Positions 6,906-13,953 of a stretch of 24,151 nucleotides of DNA are shown in pieces. The first letter of the stretch is position 1. Each line of letters starts with the position of its first letter. This DNA comes from Clostridiales bacterium (lineage in GTDB: Bacteria > Bacillota > Clostridia > Oscillospirales > Oscillospiraceae). Both the position numbers and the translations under genes were made by a program. The stretch spans positions 1 to 24,151 of the forward strand of contig DXYV01000042.1 of assembly GCA_019415645.1 (NCBI GenBank), written 5' to 3'. The notes under the pieces were generated by a model. The model searched no databases and was not told the origin of the DNA. It saw only the letters and a program-made list of their open reading frames with translations.

Positions 6906-6998
6906 TTTGTATCTAAATAATATCACATAGATACAAATAGTCAATATCTTTTTGTATCTATTAGAACTATTGTGCTTCAGCATATCAGTCGATATGAT
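6906..6998. promoter_or_regulatory. Shared operator/promoter region of the divergent RHH pair
   Basis: Three copies of TTTGTATCTA occur at 6906-6915, 6928-6937 (inverted) and 6951-6960, with centres 22-23 bp apart, about two helical turns. The leftward promoter, TTGACT (6939-6944) and TATTAT (6917-6922) with a 16-base spacer, is interleaved with them. A rightward promoter, TTGTGC (6970-6975) and TATGAT (6993-6998) with a 17-base spacer, contains the dyad CATATC-agtc-GATATG (6981-6996). The arrangement indicates autoregulation by one or both RHH proteins. Confidence 0.65.
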
Positions 6999-7034
6999 AA
7001 TAGCATCTATTAGAGTCATAAGGAGTTATTATTT

Positions 7035-7217
7035 ATGTCAATTCAAGCGAATCCTTATCCTCTGCGGTTGGAAAAAATTCATATGGAAAAAATTCGGACC
7101 TTGGCCAAACAGGGCCGCCGCTCAGTCAATATGCAGCTGTGCATCGCCGTGGAGAGCTATCTGGAGCAATACGAGCAAGAGCACGGCCCCATCCCCGTGG
7201 AACCGGAGGACACCTAA
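7035..7217 (+). CDS. Small ribbon-helix-helix DNA-binding protein B
   Basis: A 60-residue protein. ATG start with AAGGAGTT about seven bases upstream. The sequence NPYPLRLEKIHMEKIRTLAKQ, then RRSVNMQLCIAVESYLEQY, fits a short strand followed by two helices, as in Arc-family ribbon-helix-helix proteins; the tail is acidic and proline-rich. It is only distantly similar to the divergent neighbour at 6692-6892, so it is a family relative rather than a recent duplicate. Its promoter contains a separate perfect dyad that could be its own operator. No downstream partner gene: the stop is followed at once by the repeat copy. Family likely, function unknown. Confidence 0.7.
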   Translation: MSIQANPYPLRLEKIHMEKIRTLAKQGRRSVNMQLCIAVESYLEQYEQEHGPIPVEPEDT

Positions 7218-7218
7218 C

Positions 7219-7341
7219 GCGCCGCCGCTGTGCGGCGGTTGCGCTCCGAAACGCGCCTGCGGGCCGCGTAAAGCGTGGCACTTTCTCATGTGAGAAAGTG
7301 CCCAAAGAACAGTCAAGGGGAGGGTGTTTCGACTCCCCCTC
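7219..7341. repeat. Modular intergenic repeat, copy 2 (inverted relative to 1-160)
   Basis: Order of modules: a GC-rich hairpin CCGCCGC-tgt-GCGGCGG starting two bases after the preceding stop codon; a hairpin with arms CACTTTCTCA and TGAGAAAGTG (7279-7300); and a 30-base block (7312-7341) exactly complementary to window bases 1-30. The last block can itself pair with the bases that follow it (AAGGGGAGGG with CCCTCCCCTT). The first hairpin may end transcription of the RHH gene, although it has no T-run. Confidence 0.7.
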
Positions 7342-7775
7342 CCCTTGACAAACCCCACCCGCAACGACCAAGCACAAGGGGGCCTGCGGGCCCCCTTATT
7401 GGAAGTATCCCCCCGGGGAGCAAAACCTGGGAGTGTCAGCTCCGGAACGTCCCCCTGGAGAAGATGACTAGCCATAGGCCAGACAGTTAAGGGGGAACGC
7501 TGTCGTTTCTGCTGCGCACCCGTAGGGGCCGATGCCCTCATCGGCCCATTACCCCCTCGGAGAGCGGGGGGGACATTCGCACTCCCACCCAGCACCAGGC
7601 CAGGCGCACTTTGTAGACCTTGCCAGGCACGGGGCCCCCGGCCGGGCCCAACAACGTGGGCCGGCTGGGGAAAGGCGGAGCGGCGGAATGAGCGAGCATT
7701 GGCCGTCAGGCGGATGCGAACGATATGCAGCACGTGACGCCGCGGGGTCCGGGGCCGCAGCCCAACCCCCTGTAT
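7342..7775. other. GC-rich region without a recognised gene
   Basis: No frame here has both a ribosome-binding site and protein-like composition. Visible structures: a hairpin AAGGGGGCC/GGCCCCCTT near 7377-7398, ACCCGTAGGGGCCGAT at 7518-7533 (matched inverted at 171-186), a GCCGATG/CATCGGC hairpin just after it, and a CCCCC/GGGGG hairpin near 7553-7571. From about 7640 the plus strand is G-rich with several pairing arms and runs into the terminator-like hairpin at 7776, so an unannotated structured RNA is possible. I could not match it to RNase P, SRP, tmRNA or 6S RNA. Confidence 0.4.
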
Positions 7776-7816
7776 GAGAAAGCCGCCCCTCACGGGGCGG
7801 CTTTCTCGGTTTTCTT
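7776..7816. terminator. Perfect 14-bp terminator hairpin overlapping the glycosyltransferase stop
   Basis: Arms GAGAAAGCCGCCCC (7776-7789) and GGGGCGGCTTTCTC (7794-7807) enclose a 4-base loop that contains the minus-strand TGA stop. The U-run (GGTTTTCTT) is on the plus strand; the minus-strand tail is not U-rich. It therefore ends rightward transcription best and overlaps the coding end of the leftward gene. Confidence 0.7.
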
Positions 7817-8752
7817 AATTCCCTTGGCTTTCGTTCTGCTCCGTTCGCTTCGGCGGGCCGGACGCTTTTTCCGCGCCTGGGGTTTTCTCGCTTCGCGGTC
7901 CTTCCCCAACTCCTCCAGGAACTTTGGCTTTTCGGGCAGGCCCACGCTGCCCCCGTCGGTGGCGGCGGAGACCAGATAGCGGTAGACCTGTCCCTTCCGC
8001 TCCTCATACAGATCCAGCGTCTGGTAAAGTTCCTTATAATAGACAAAGGTCGTCCGCTTCATCGCAATGGTCTGGCGCAGCGTGCTCTGGCTCATGACCA
8101 GGCTGTTCTCCCGCTTGACGTAATAGTAGACGGCCTTGGGAATAGCCGCGATTAGACGGGCATACTTGACGTACTCCAGGTTGAACAGAAAATCCTCGCA
8201 CCAGTTCAGCCCCGCTTCGAAGCGCAGTCCGTTGGCCTCCGCCAGATTGCGGCGGTACAGCTTGTTCCACAGCACGCCGTAATAAAAATTGGCCGGGGCC
8301 TTCATCATCTCCTCGGCGTATTCCTTCCGGGTCAGCAGGCGCTCCCCTTTAATGTGGCCCTGCCGGGCCTTCCGTTCCCCGGATACCCGGTAGAAGTGGG
8401 CGACCGTCAGATCGGCGCCGGTGGTCTCGGCGGCGCGCACCAGGGTCTCGGTGGCGTCAAAGGCCAGATAGTCGTCCGCGTCCACAAACTGGAGGTACTT
8501 GCCCGCTGCCCGCGCCATTCCGGCGTTTCGGGCAGCCGACACCCCAGCGTTCTCCTGGTCCAGCACATGGAACCGCCCGTCTGCCTCCGCCATCGCCCGG
8601 CAAAGGGCCAGGCTGCCGTCCTCACTGCCGTCGTTGACCAGCCAGACCTCCAGGTTTTTCCAGGTCTGGCCCTGAATCGACCGCAGGCACAGGCCCAGAT
8701 AGTCCTCCACATTATAAACCGGTACGATGATGCTTACCAGGGGTGTTTCCAC
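7790..8752 (-). CDS. Family 2 glycosyltransferase
   Basis: About 320 residues from the GTG at 8752. I chose this start because AAAGGA lies nine bases upstream and the protein then begins VETPLVSIIVPVYN, as usual in the family; an ATG at 8773 is possible, and frames opening further upstream start inside the -35 box. The GT-A domain shows VNDGSEDGS (nucleotide-sugar loop), DQENAGVSAARNAG and the metal-binding DADD in LQFVDADDYLAFD. It should transfer a sugar from a nucleotide donor to a surface polysaccharide or teichoic-type acceptor, at the inner membrane face; the acceptor cannot be told. The last 40 residues are unusually rich in Lys, Arg and Ala, and the final codons form one arm of a terminator. 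Monocistronic. Confidence 0.85.
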   Translation of the reverse strand: METPLVSIIVPVYNVEDYLGLCLRSIQGQTWKNLEVWLVNDGSEDGSLALCRAMAEADGRFHVLDQENAGVSAARNAGMARAAGKYLQFVDADDYLAFDATETLVRAAETTGADLTVAHFYRVSGERKARQGHIKGERLLTRKEYAEEMMKAPANFYYGVLWNKLYRRNLAEANGLRFEAGLNWCEDFLFNLEYVKYARLIAAIPKAVYYYVKRENSLVMSQSTLRQTIAMKRTTFVYYKELYQTLDLYEERKGQVYRYLVSAATDGGSVGLPEKPKFLEELGKDREARKPQARKKRPARRSERSRTKAKGIKKTEKAAP

Positions 8753-8789
8753 GCAGCCACGTCCTTTGCTCATTTTCGGTGTCCGTTCT

Positions 8790-8818
8790 ATTATACCGGA
8801 CCGCCGGGCGCTTTTCAA
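8790..8818 (-). promoter_or_regulatory. Promoter of the glycosyltransferase
   Basis: On the minus strand TTGAAA (8813-8818), a 17-base spacer and TATAAT (8790-8795). The -35 box is only five bases from that of the divergent lspA promoter. Confidence 0.8.
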
Positions 8819-8823
8819 TTCTT

Positions 8824-8852
8824 TTGACGCTCTGCGCGGGATATGTTATACT
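8824..8852 (+). promoter_or_regulatory. Promoter of lspA and the pseudouridine synthase
   Basis: TTGACG (8824-8829), a 17-base spacer and TATACT (8847-8852), 53 bases before the lspA start. It is back to back with the glycosyltransferase promoter. Confidence 0.8.
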
Positions 8853-8905
8853 GGGGGCGGCCGTGTGCCTCGGCCGCTGACTTTACTTGTGTGAAGGAGT
8901 CTGTT

Positions 8906-9403
8906 ATGGTACCTTATTTCGTCCTGATCGCCCTGTGCGTCCTGCTGGACCAAGTGGTGAAGTATTTGGTCCGCGCCAATATCCCGCTGGGGGGCTCGGT
9001 CTCATTTCTGCCTGGAATCATGGATCTGACCTACTATCAGAACACCGGAATGGCCTTCTCCCTGTTCTCGGAGCACACTTGGGTGCTGACCATTCTCTCG
9101 GCCGCGGTGGCTGTGGCCCTCACCACCCTGCTGCTCAGCCGATTTATCACCCATCCCTTTGGCCGCATCTCCCTCTCCCTGGTCATTGCCGGCGCGCTGG
9201 GCAATCTGATCGACCGGGCCGCATTCGGATTTGTCACCGATATGTTCCGCACGCTGTTCATCCGCTTCGCCATCTTCAATGTGGCGGACATCTGCGTGGT
9301 GGTGGGCGGAGTCCTGTTCTGTATCTACTACCTTTTCTTCTATGACAAGCTGGAGCACCCGGAGAAAGGAGCGCCCCATGGCGGCCATCATCCGAACCGC
9401 TGA
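8906..9403 (+). CDS. lspA: Lipoprotein signal peptidase (signal peptidase II)
   Basis: A 165-residue, four-helix membrane aspartyl protease that cleaves signal peptides of diacylglyceryl-modified prolipoproteins; the lipoprotein at 639-1445 is a plausible substrate. Conserved blocks are all present: LDQVVKY near residue 14, NTGMAFSLF at 46-54, GALGNLIDR with catalytic Asp103, and FNVADI with catalytic Asp128. ATG start with AAGGAG six bases upstream; the longer upstream frame would begin inside the promoter. Its 3' end overlaps the next gene by 26 bp, a pairing of lspA and an rluD-like gene that is common in Firmicutes and indicates translational coupling. Confidence 0.96.
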   Translation: MVPYFVLIALCVLLDQVVKYLVRANIPLGGSVSFLPGIMDLTYYQNTGMAFSLFSEHTWVLTILSAAVAVALTTLLLSRFITHPFGRISLSLVIAGALGNLIDRAAFGFVTDMFRTLFIRFAIFNVADICVVVGGVLFCIYYLFFYDKLEHPEKGAPHGGHHPNR

Positions 9404-10310
9404 TGCCGCCGGCGAGCGCATCGACGCCTTCCTGGCCCGCACGGTGGAGGACCTCACCCGCTCAGCCGCCCAGCGGCTGCTGGAGGAGGGCCGGGTCTGC
9501 GTCAACGGCGCGCCGGTGAAAAAGAACTATAAGACCGCCCCCGGCGACCAGGTCTGCCTGGACCGGCCCGAGGCGGTGCCGGTGGACATCCGTCCCCAGG
9601 ACATCCCTCTGGACGTGGTCTATGAGGACAGCGACGTGATCGTGGTCAATAAGCCGGTGGGTCTGGTGGTCCACCCCGCCCCCGGCCACCCCGACGGCAC
9701 GCTGGTCAACGCCCTGCTCTATCACTGCGGCACCTCCCTCTCCGGCATCAACGGCGAACTGCGCCCCGGAATCGTCCACCGCATCGACCGGGACACCTCC
9801 GGCCTGCTCATCGCCGCGAAAAACGACCGGGCCCATCTGGCCTTGGCCGCCCAGCTCCAGGACCACTCCCTGTTTCGCTCTTACGAGGCAGTGGTCCACG
9901 GCGGGTTCCGCTCCGATTCGGGCACCGTGGACGCCCCCATCGGCCGTCATCCGACGGACCGCAAAAAAATGGCCGTCCTGCGGGACGGCGGCCGGGAGGC
10001 GGTGACCCACTGGCAGGTACTGACCCGCTTCGGGCCCTATACCCACATCGCCTGCCGGCTGGAGACCGGGCGCACCCATCAGATTCGTGTCCACATGGCC
10101 TCCATCGGCCATCCCCTGCTGGGGGATACGGTTTACGGCGGCAAGCCCTTTCCCGGCCTGGCGGGCCAATGCCTCCACGCCCGCCGGCTCACCTTCATCC
10201 ATCCCACCACCGGCGAATCCATGACGCTGGAGGCTCCGCTGCCCGATTGGTTCCAGGCGGTTCTGGACCGCCTGACGAAGCAATACCCCCAGGAATCCCC
10301 GCTTTCGTAA
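9378..10310 (+). CDS. RluA/RluD-family pseudouridine synthase
   Basis: A 310-residue RNA-modifying enzyme that isomerises uridine to pseudouridine, most likely in 23S rRNA (RluD-like). An N-terminal S4 RNA-binding domain (about residues 13-60, RIDAFLARTVEDLTRSAAQ) precedes the catalytic domain with NKPVGLVVHPAPGH and the active-site motif HRIDRDTSGL, catalytic Asp137. Later conserved blocks are GRTHQIRVH and GHPLLGDTVYGG. The ATG at 9378 is preceded by GAAAGGA and overlaps the end of lspA. It is the second gene of that operon and is followed by a strong hairpin. Exact rRNA target unknown. Confidence 0.93.
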   Translation: MAAIIRTADAAGERIDAFLARTVEDLTRSAAQRLLEEGRVCVNGAPVKKNYKTAPGDQVCLDRPEAVPVDIRPQDIPLDVVYEDSDVIVVNKPVGLVVHPAPGHPDGTLVNALLYHCGTSLSGINGELRPGIVHRIDRDTSGLLIAAKNDRAHLALAAQLQDHSLFRSYEAVVHGGFRSDSGTVDAPIGRHPTDRKKMAVLRDGGREAVTHWQVLTRFGPYTHIACRLETGRTHQIRVHMASIGHPLLGDTVYGGKPFPGLAGQCLHARRLTFIHPTTGESMTLEAPLPDWFQAVLDRLTKQYPQESPLS

Positions 10311-10312
10311 CA

Positions 10313-10345
10313 AACGCGGCCGGCGCATTCTGCGCCGGCCGCGTT
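10313..10345. terminator. Bidirectional terminator between convergent genes
   Basis: Perfect 14-bp arms AACGCGGCCGGCGC and GCGCCGGCCGCGTT with a 5-base loop. The tail is TTTGTTACG on the minus strand and GTTCG on the plus strand. It lies between the pseudouridine synthase stop and the YihY stop. Confidence 0.8.
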
Positions 10346-10351
10346 GTTCGC

Positions 10352-11215
10352 TCAGGAGGCCGCTTTCCTCCCCTTTGCCCGCTTGCGGGTGTACCACACA
10401 TAGTTGAACACGTTGCCTAAGATCAGAATATTGCCGCACAGGTAGAGCCACACCAGCAAAATCATCACCGAGGCCAGGGAGCCGTACACCAGCGAGTATC
10501 GGGTGGACATCCCAATGAAATAGGAAAACAGGATGGAGGCCGCCGCCAGGGCCACCGAGGCCAGGAACGCCCCGGTGATGACCGGCGGCCGGGGCTTGCC
10601 CAGAGGCGCGCTGAGCCGGTAGAGCAGCAAAATCACCAGGAACACCATAGCCAGCAGCAGCAGGTACTTCATCCACTGCCAGGTGCCGAACCGCTCCAGC
10701 AGATTCTCCAGATGGAAAAATTCCTCGATCAGGTGGAAAAACCAGTTCCCGGTGAGCACCACCGCAATGGACAGATAAATCGCTGCCAGCAGCAGAACCG
10801 AGATGGCGAAGCTGGCCGCCATCCGGCGCAGGCCATGGAAGGTGGCGCTGCCGTAAATCTCCTCCATAATGTCCATCAGGGAGCGCACCGCCGCCGCGGC
10901 CAGCAGGATGGTCGTAAACAGGCCGGCCACGATCAAACCGGAGGACTGGTTGGTGGCCAGGTAGCTCACATATTCCGTCAGAATCGCCGTCACGCCGGCG
11001 GGCAAAAATCCGTCCAGACCGCCCAGCAGCTCGGCAAAATCCAGATTCAGGGTGCTGAAAAAGGCGTTGATACAAATCAGAATGGGAAACACGGTCAACA
11101 CCAGAAAATAGGACAGTTCTGCCGCCGCCCGCCCCACCTTTTTCTCGAAGTACACCACCACCATGTCCAGGAGAAAAGGCATGGGCCCCCGCTGCAAAAG
11201 GGACTTTTTCTTCAA
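10352..11215 (-). CDS. YihY/BrkB-family membrane protein
   Basis: A 287-residue integral membrane protein from the TTG at 11215. GGAGG lies seven bases upstream of that codon, whereas the longer frame would begin at the -10 box. It has about six hydrophobic segments. Family features include FLLDMVVVYFEKKVGRAAAEL, LSYFLVLTVFPILI near the start, GSLASVMILLVWLYLCGNI near the end, and a basic tail (TRKRAKGRKAAS). The family was once annotated as ribonuclease BN, which is not supported; its function is uncharacterised, probably transport- or envelope-related. Monocistronic with its own promoter. Confidence 0.88.
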   Translation of the reverse strand: MKKKSLLQRGPMPFLLDMVVVYFEKKVGRAAAELSYFLVLTVFPILICINAFFSTLNLDFAELLGGLDGFLPAGVTAILTEYVSYLATNQSSGLIVAGLFTTILLAAAAVRSLMDIMEEIYGSATFHGLRRMAASFAISVLLLAAIYLSIAVVLTGNWFFHLIEEFFHLENLLERFGTWQWMKYLLLLAMVFLVILLLYRLSAPLGKPRPPVITGAFLASVALAAASILFSYFIGMSTRYSLVYGSLASVMILLVWLYLCGNILILGNVFNYVWYTRKRAKGRKAAS

Positions 11216-11250
11216 CGGCTCACCTCCCGGCCTGAATCGGTCTTTCTTGC

Positions 11251-11279
11251 AGTATAGCAAATTTTATCCAAAAACACAA
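11251..11279 (-). promoter_or_regulatory. Promoter of the YihY-family gene
   Basis: On the minus strand TTGTGT (11274-11279), a 17-base spacer and TATACT (11251-11256), about 35 bases before the TTG start. Confidence 0.65.
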
Positions 11280-11310
11280 ATGAAAAACCGCGTTCACCCC
11301 CGATTGGGGC

Positions 11311-11344
11311 AAAACAAAAAACCGTCTGCCAGGCAGACGGTTTT
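11311..11344 (-). terminator. Intrinsic terminator of rpsT
   Basis: A 13-bp palindromic stem AAAACCGTCTGCC/GGCAGACGGTTTT, followed on the minus strand by TTTTTTGTTTT. It sits 20 bases after the rpsT stop. Confidence 0.88.
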
Positions 11345-11363
11345 CCTTGCGTTGTTTGTTTGC

Positions 11364-11627
11364 TTACGCCATCTTGTTGAGCTTAATGGTCATGGCGCTC
11401 TTTTTGTTGGCCGCGTTGTTCTTGTGCAGCAGACCCTTGGCAACGGCCTGATCGACGGCCTTAACAGCCACCTTGTAAGCACTATCGGCCTCGCTGCGGT
11501 TGCCTTCCGCCACTGCGGCGTTAAACTTCTTCAGCTCGGTTTTCAGCGCGGATTTCTGAGCCCTATTCTGAGCGGCCTTGGTCGCGTTGACCAGCACACG
11601 CTTCTTGGCAGACTTGATATTCGGCAA
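11364..11627 (-). CDS. rpsT: Ribosomal protein S20
   Basis: An 87-residue, lysine/alanine-rich helical protein of the 30S subunit that binds 16S rRNA early in assembly. The N-terminus LPNIKSAKKRVLVN is the family hallmark, and the length is standard. The true start is the TTG at 11627, with GGAGG eight bases upstream; the longer frame upstream runs through the promoter. It lies divergent from gpr, as in Bacillus where rpsT neighbours gpr and spoIIP. It has its own promoter and a strong terminator. Confidence 0.97.
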   Translation of the reverse strand: MPNIKSAKKRVLVNATKAAQNRAQKSALKTELKKFNAAVAEGNRSEADSAYKVAVKAVDQAVAKGLLHKNNAANKKSAMTIKLNKMA

Positions 11628-11685
11628 ACCAAACACCTCCTCCGATTTTAGTCTATCCCGGACAGGACACCTGTCGCAGATATGT

Positions 11686-11714
11686 ATTTTACCACCGAAC
11701 ATCTGAAATTGCAA
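11686..11714 (-). promoter_or_regulatory. Promoter of rpsT
   Basis: On the minus strand TTGCAA (11709-11714), a 17-base spacer and TAAAAT (11686-11691), roughly 50 bases before the ribosome-binding site. Confidence 0.8.
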
Positions 11715-11814
11715 CACTTTTTTGAATTTTTTCGCATAAAGTCTTGAGGGCAGCAAAAACTAGGCAAAAGGTCCCGCGCTGGACACAATATCTTGTGCGA
11801 AAGAGGGATGCGCA

Positions 11815-12720
11815 ATGGCTGTTCGCCACACCGATCTGGCCTTAGAGGCCCGTCAGCTCTGGATGGAATCCGCCGCCGAGACTGCTCAGCTGTCCGGCGT
11901 GACCGCCCGGGAGACCACCCGGGAGGGCTACCCCGTCACCACCGTGGAAATTTTGGACCGCTCGGGTGCCCAGGCCCTTGGCAAACCCGTGGGCCGCTAT
12001 ATCACCCTGGCGCTGGACGGCCTGCTCCGCCGGGAGACCGACGCCTTCCCTCGGGCGGTCACCGCACTGGCAGAGGAGCTCCGCGCCCTGCTCCCGTCGG
12101 ACCCCAAGGGAACCGCTCTGGTGGTTGGCCTGGGCAATCGGGCCATTACGCCCGACCTGCTGGGTCCCCTGGCCGTGGACAAGCTGCTGGTCACCCGCCA
12201 CCTGGTGGACGGCGCGCCCGAGCATTTCGGCTCTTACCGCCCGGTGGCCGCGCTGGCCCCCGGGGTGCTCTCCTCCACGGGGATGGAGTCCGCCGAACTG
12301 ACCGCCGCGGCGGTGAAGGCCCTCCGTCCCGCCTGTGTTCTGGTGGTGGATGCCCTGGCCGCCCGCAGCCTGACCCGGGTGTGCCGGACCGTCCAGCTGT
12401 CCGACACGGGAATCACCCCCGGCTCCGGCGTAGGCAACCACCGAATGTCCCTGACGGAGGAAAGTCTTGGTGTTCCCGTGCTCTCCATCGGCGTACCCAC
12501 CGTGGTGGACGGCGCCACCCTGGCCCTGGACGTGCTGGCACAGGCCGGCCGCGAGGACCTGGAGCCCGAAGCGCTGGGCGGCAGCGGCGCCGACCTGTTC
12601 GTCACCCCCCGGGAGATCGACACCCAGGTGGCCGACCTGGCGAAGGTCATCGGCTATGGGGTAAGTCTGGCCCTCAACCCCCATCTGACGGTAGATGACC
12701 TGGACCTGCTGCTGGCCTAA
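11815..12720 (+). CDS. gpr: Spore germination protease GPR
   Basis: A 301-residue A25-family protease that degrades small acid-soluble spore proteins at germination, so the organism should form endospores. Recognisable blocks: HTDLALEA near the N-terminus, GRYITLAL, VVGLGNRAITPDLLGPLAVD, LVTRH, ALAPGVLSSTGMES, VDALAARSLTRVCRTVQLSD, TGITPGSGVGNHR, GVPVLSIGVPTVVDG and the C-terminal FVTPREIDTQV. It is shorter than Bacillus GPR (about 370 residues): the segment between the VVDG and VTPREID blocks is abridged and almost no pro-segment precedes HTDLA. ATG start with GAGGG seven bases upstream. A sigma-G-like pair (GCATA near 11734, AAAACTA near 11756) is possible but weak. It converges on spoIID with a 6-base gap. 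Confidence 0.94.
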   Translation: MAVRHTDLALEARQLWMESAAETAQLSGVTARETTREGYPVTTVEILDRSGAQALGKPVGRYITLALDGLLRRETDAFPRAVTALAEELRALLPSDPKGTALVVGLGNRAITPDLLGPLAVDKLLVTRHLVDGAPEHFGSYRPVAALAPGVLSSTGMESAELTAAAVKALRPACVLVVDALAARSLTRVCRTVQLSDTGITPGSGVGNHRMSLTEESLGVPVLSIGVPTVVDGATLALDVLAQAGREDLEPEALGGSGADLFVTPREIDTQVADLAKVIGYGVSLALNPHLTVDDLDLLLA

Positions 12721-12726
12721 GCGCTG

Positions 12727-13785
12727 TCACTCCTCTGGATAGTCCCCCACCGTCACGCCGGTATAGTACCAGGCCACGATCTCCCGCCAGGTGCTGCCCG
12801 CCTGCGCCATGGCGTTGGCGCCGTACTGGCTCATGCCCACCCCGTGGCCATAGCCGGTCACGGAGAAGGTGAAGCTCCCCTCCTGGCAGGTCACCTCAAA
12901 GGAGGCGGAGCGCAGGCCCAACGCGGAACGCAGGGTGGTCCCCGTCAGGGATTGTCCGCCCACCTGGGCGGCAGCCACCGCGCCGCTGTCCGTATAGGTG
13001 AACGCCTGGAACCAGGTGGAGGGGTCTCCGGACAGGTCGCACCCCAGAGGCTCCAGCGCCGCCCGGACCTCGTCGGCGGTCAGGGTGGTCTCCGTGTGGT
13101 AGTTGGGCACCTCGTCCCCCTCGGGTGTGTCCACCCCCACCAGATAGGGCACCGTGGAGCCCCAGACGTTCACCGCGTCCTCGGTACTGCCCGCAGAGGA
13201 GGAGTGAAACACCGCCTGGATGGGGCTGCCCTCGTAATAGAGCACCTTTCCGTCCGTAGCGGTCACCGCCTGGGTGATGCGGTCGGTGTATTCTTCCGCG
13301 TGTTCTCCCCAGTTTACCGCCGCGTCCTCCTTGGAGACCCAGGCCTGGCAGCAGGCATAGTCGGTACATACGTCGGCGTCGGCGTGGCTGCTGTTGTGGA
13401 GGCTCTTCCACAGTGTGTACGTCCTGGCGGTCACCGCCTGGGCCTTCAGGGCCTCCAGCTCGAAGGTGGCCGGCATTTCCGCGGCCACCACGCCCCACAG
13501 GTAGTTGGCCATATCCGTGGTCACCACGGTGCCGTCGCTGCATTTCACCCGGACGGAGCGGGCCTGGTCGATCTCGCCGGTTCCGGTGTCCTCTGCTACA
13601 GTCTCAGCTGTCACCGGTGAGGGCACCGCCGGCAGGGTCTGGGCCTGTTCCTCCGCCGCACCGGCCCGTTCGCCGGTTCCGCAGAACAGCAGAAACGGCA
13701 GGGCGAAGGTAACGCCCACCAACAGCAATGCGGCCGCCGCTGTTTTCCCCAGATCTGATTTTGTCTCCTTTTTCTGCAAGTTCAT
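12727..13785 (-). CDS. spoIID: Stage II sporulation protein D
   Basis: A 352-residue membrane-anchored lytic transglycosylase that, with SpoIIP and SpoIIM, thins peptidoglycan during engulfment of the forespore. Residues about 14-36 form the anchor and a Pro/Thr/Glu-rich linker follows. The SpoIID domain contains MANYLWGVVAAEMPATFE with catalytic Glu103, EALKAQAVTARTYTL, a Cys/His group (HADADVCTDYACCQ) like the zinc site of clostridial SpoIID, VFHSSSAGSTED, and GYGHGVGMSQYGANAMA. ATG start with AAAGGA eight bases upstream. The upstream sequence is purine-rich; I saw no convincing sigma-E promoter. The genes spoIIP and spoIIM are not in this window. Confidence 0.95.
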   Translation of the reverse strand: MNLQKKETKSDLGKTAAAALLLVGVTFALPFLLFCGTGERAGAAEEQAQTLPAVPSPVTAETVAEDTGTGEIDQARSVRVKCSDGTVVTTDMANYLWGVVAAEMPATFELEALKAQAVTARTYTLWKSLHNSSHADADVCTDYACCQAWVSKEDAAVNWGEHAEEYTDRITQAVTATDGKVLYYEGSPIQAVFHSSSAGSTEDAVNVWGSTVPYLVGVDTPEGDEVPNYHTETTLTADEVRAALEPLGCDLSGDPSTWFQAFTYTDSGAVAAAQVGGQSLTGTTLRSALGLRSASFEVTCQEGSFTFSVTGYGHGVGMSQYGANAMAQAGSTWREIVAWYYTGVTVGDYPEE

Positions 13786-13863
13786 GTTCGCATCCTTTCA
13801 TTTCTTCCGTGATTTTCCCCATTGTTTCCCCATTTCTCTTACATTCCCTTTTCATTTTCTGCA

Positions 13864-13892
13864 TTGACGCATAACCAAAGTTGCGTTATAAT
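13864..13892 (+). promoter_or_regulatory. Promoter of citrate synthase
   Basis: TTGACG (13864-13869), a 17-base spacer and consensus TATAAT (13887-13892). An imperfect dyad (ACGCATAAC...GTTGCGT) occupies the spacer and could be an operator. The gene start is 62 bases downstream, with AAAGGAGG before it. Confidence 0.82.
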
Positions 13893-13953
13893 AGATTATA
13901 TTGTGGTATATGCGTAGATTTGGAAATTTCCCACGTCAAAGGAGGCAGTTAAG

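Noticed and set aside
6692..7217. A toxin-antitoxin module
   Set aside because: Both proteins look like DNA-binding RHH proteins, they are divergent rather than co-transcribed, and no toxin-like gene is adjacent.
1..7341. A composite transposon bounded by the inverted repeats at 1-160 and 7219-7341
   Set aside because: There is no transposase, the enclosed genes are housekeeping (ileS and others), and the repeats diverge outside the 30-base block; two copies of an intergenic element explain it better.
7640..7780. Possible SRP RNA, RNase P RNA, 6S RNA or tmRNA in the GC-rich region
   Set aside because: I looked for the conserved SRP GGAAGCA-type loop, the RNase P GAGGAAAGTCC core and tmRNA ends and found none; kept only as an unassigned candidate RNA.
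8753..8818. A longer glycosyltransferase start at 8818
   Set aside because: That TTG is the -35 hexamer of the gene's own promoter, so the codon would not be in the mRNA.
9462..11075. A 537-residue minus-strand frame spanning the pseudouridine synthase and YihY region
   Set aside because: It runs out of frame through YihY, across a terminator and antisense to the pseudouridine synthase; composition is not protein-like.
11216..11260. A longer YihY start at 11260
   Set aside because: The codon overlaps the -10 box; a TTG at 11215 has a strong ribosome-binding site.
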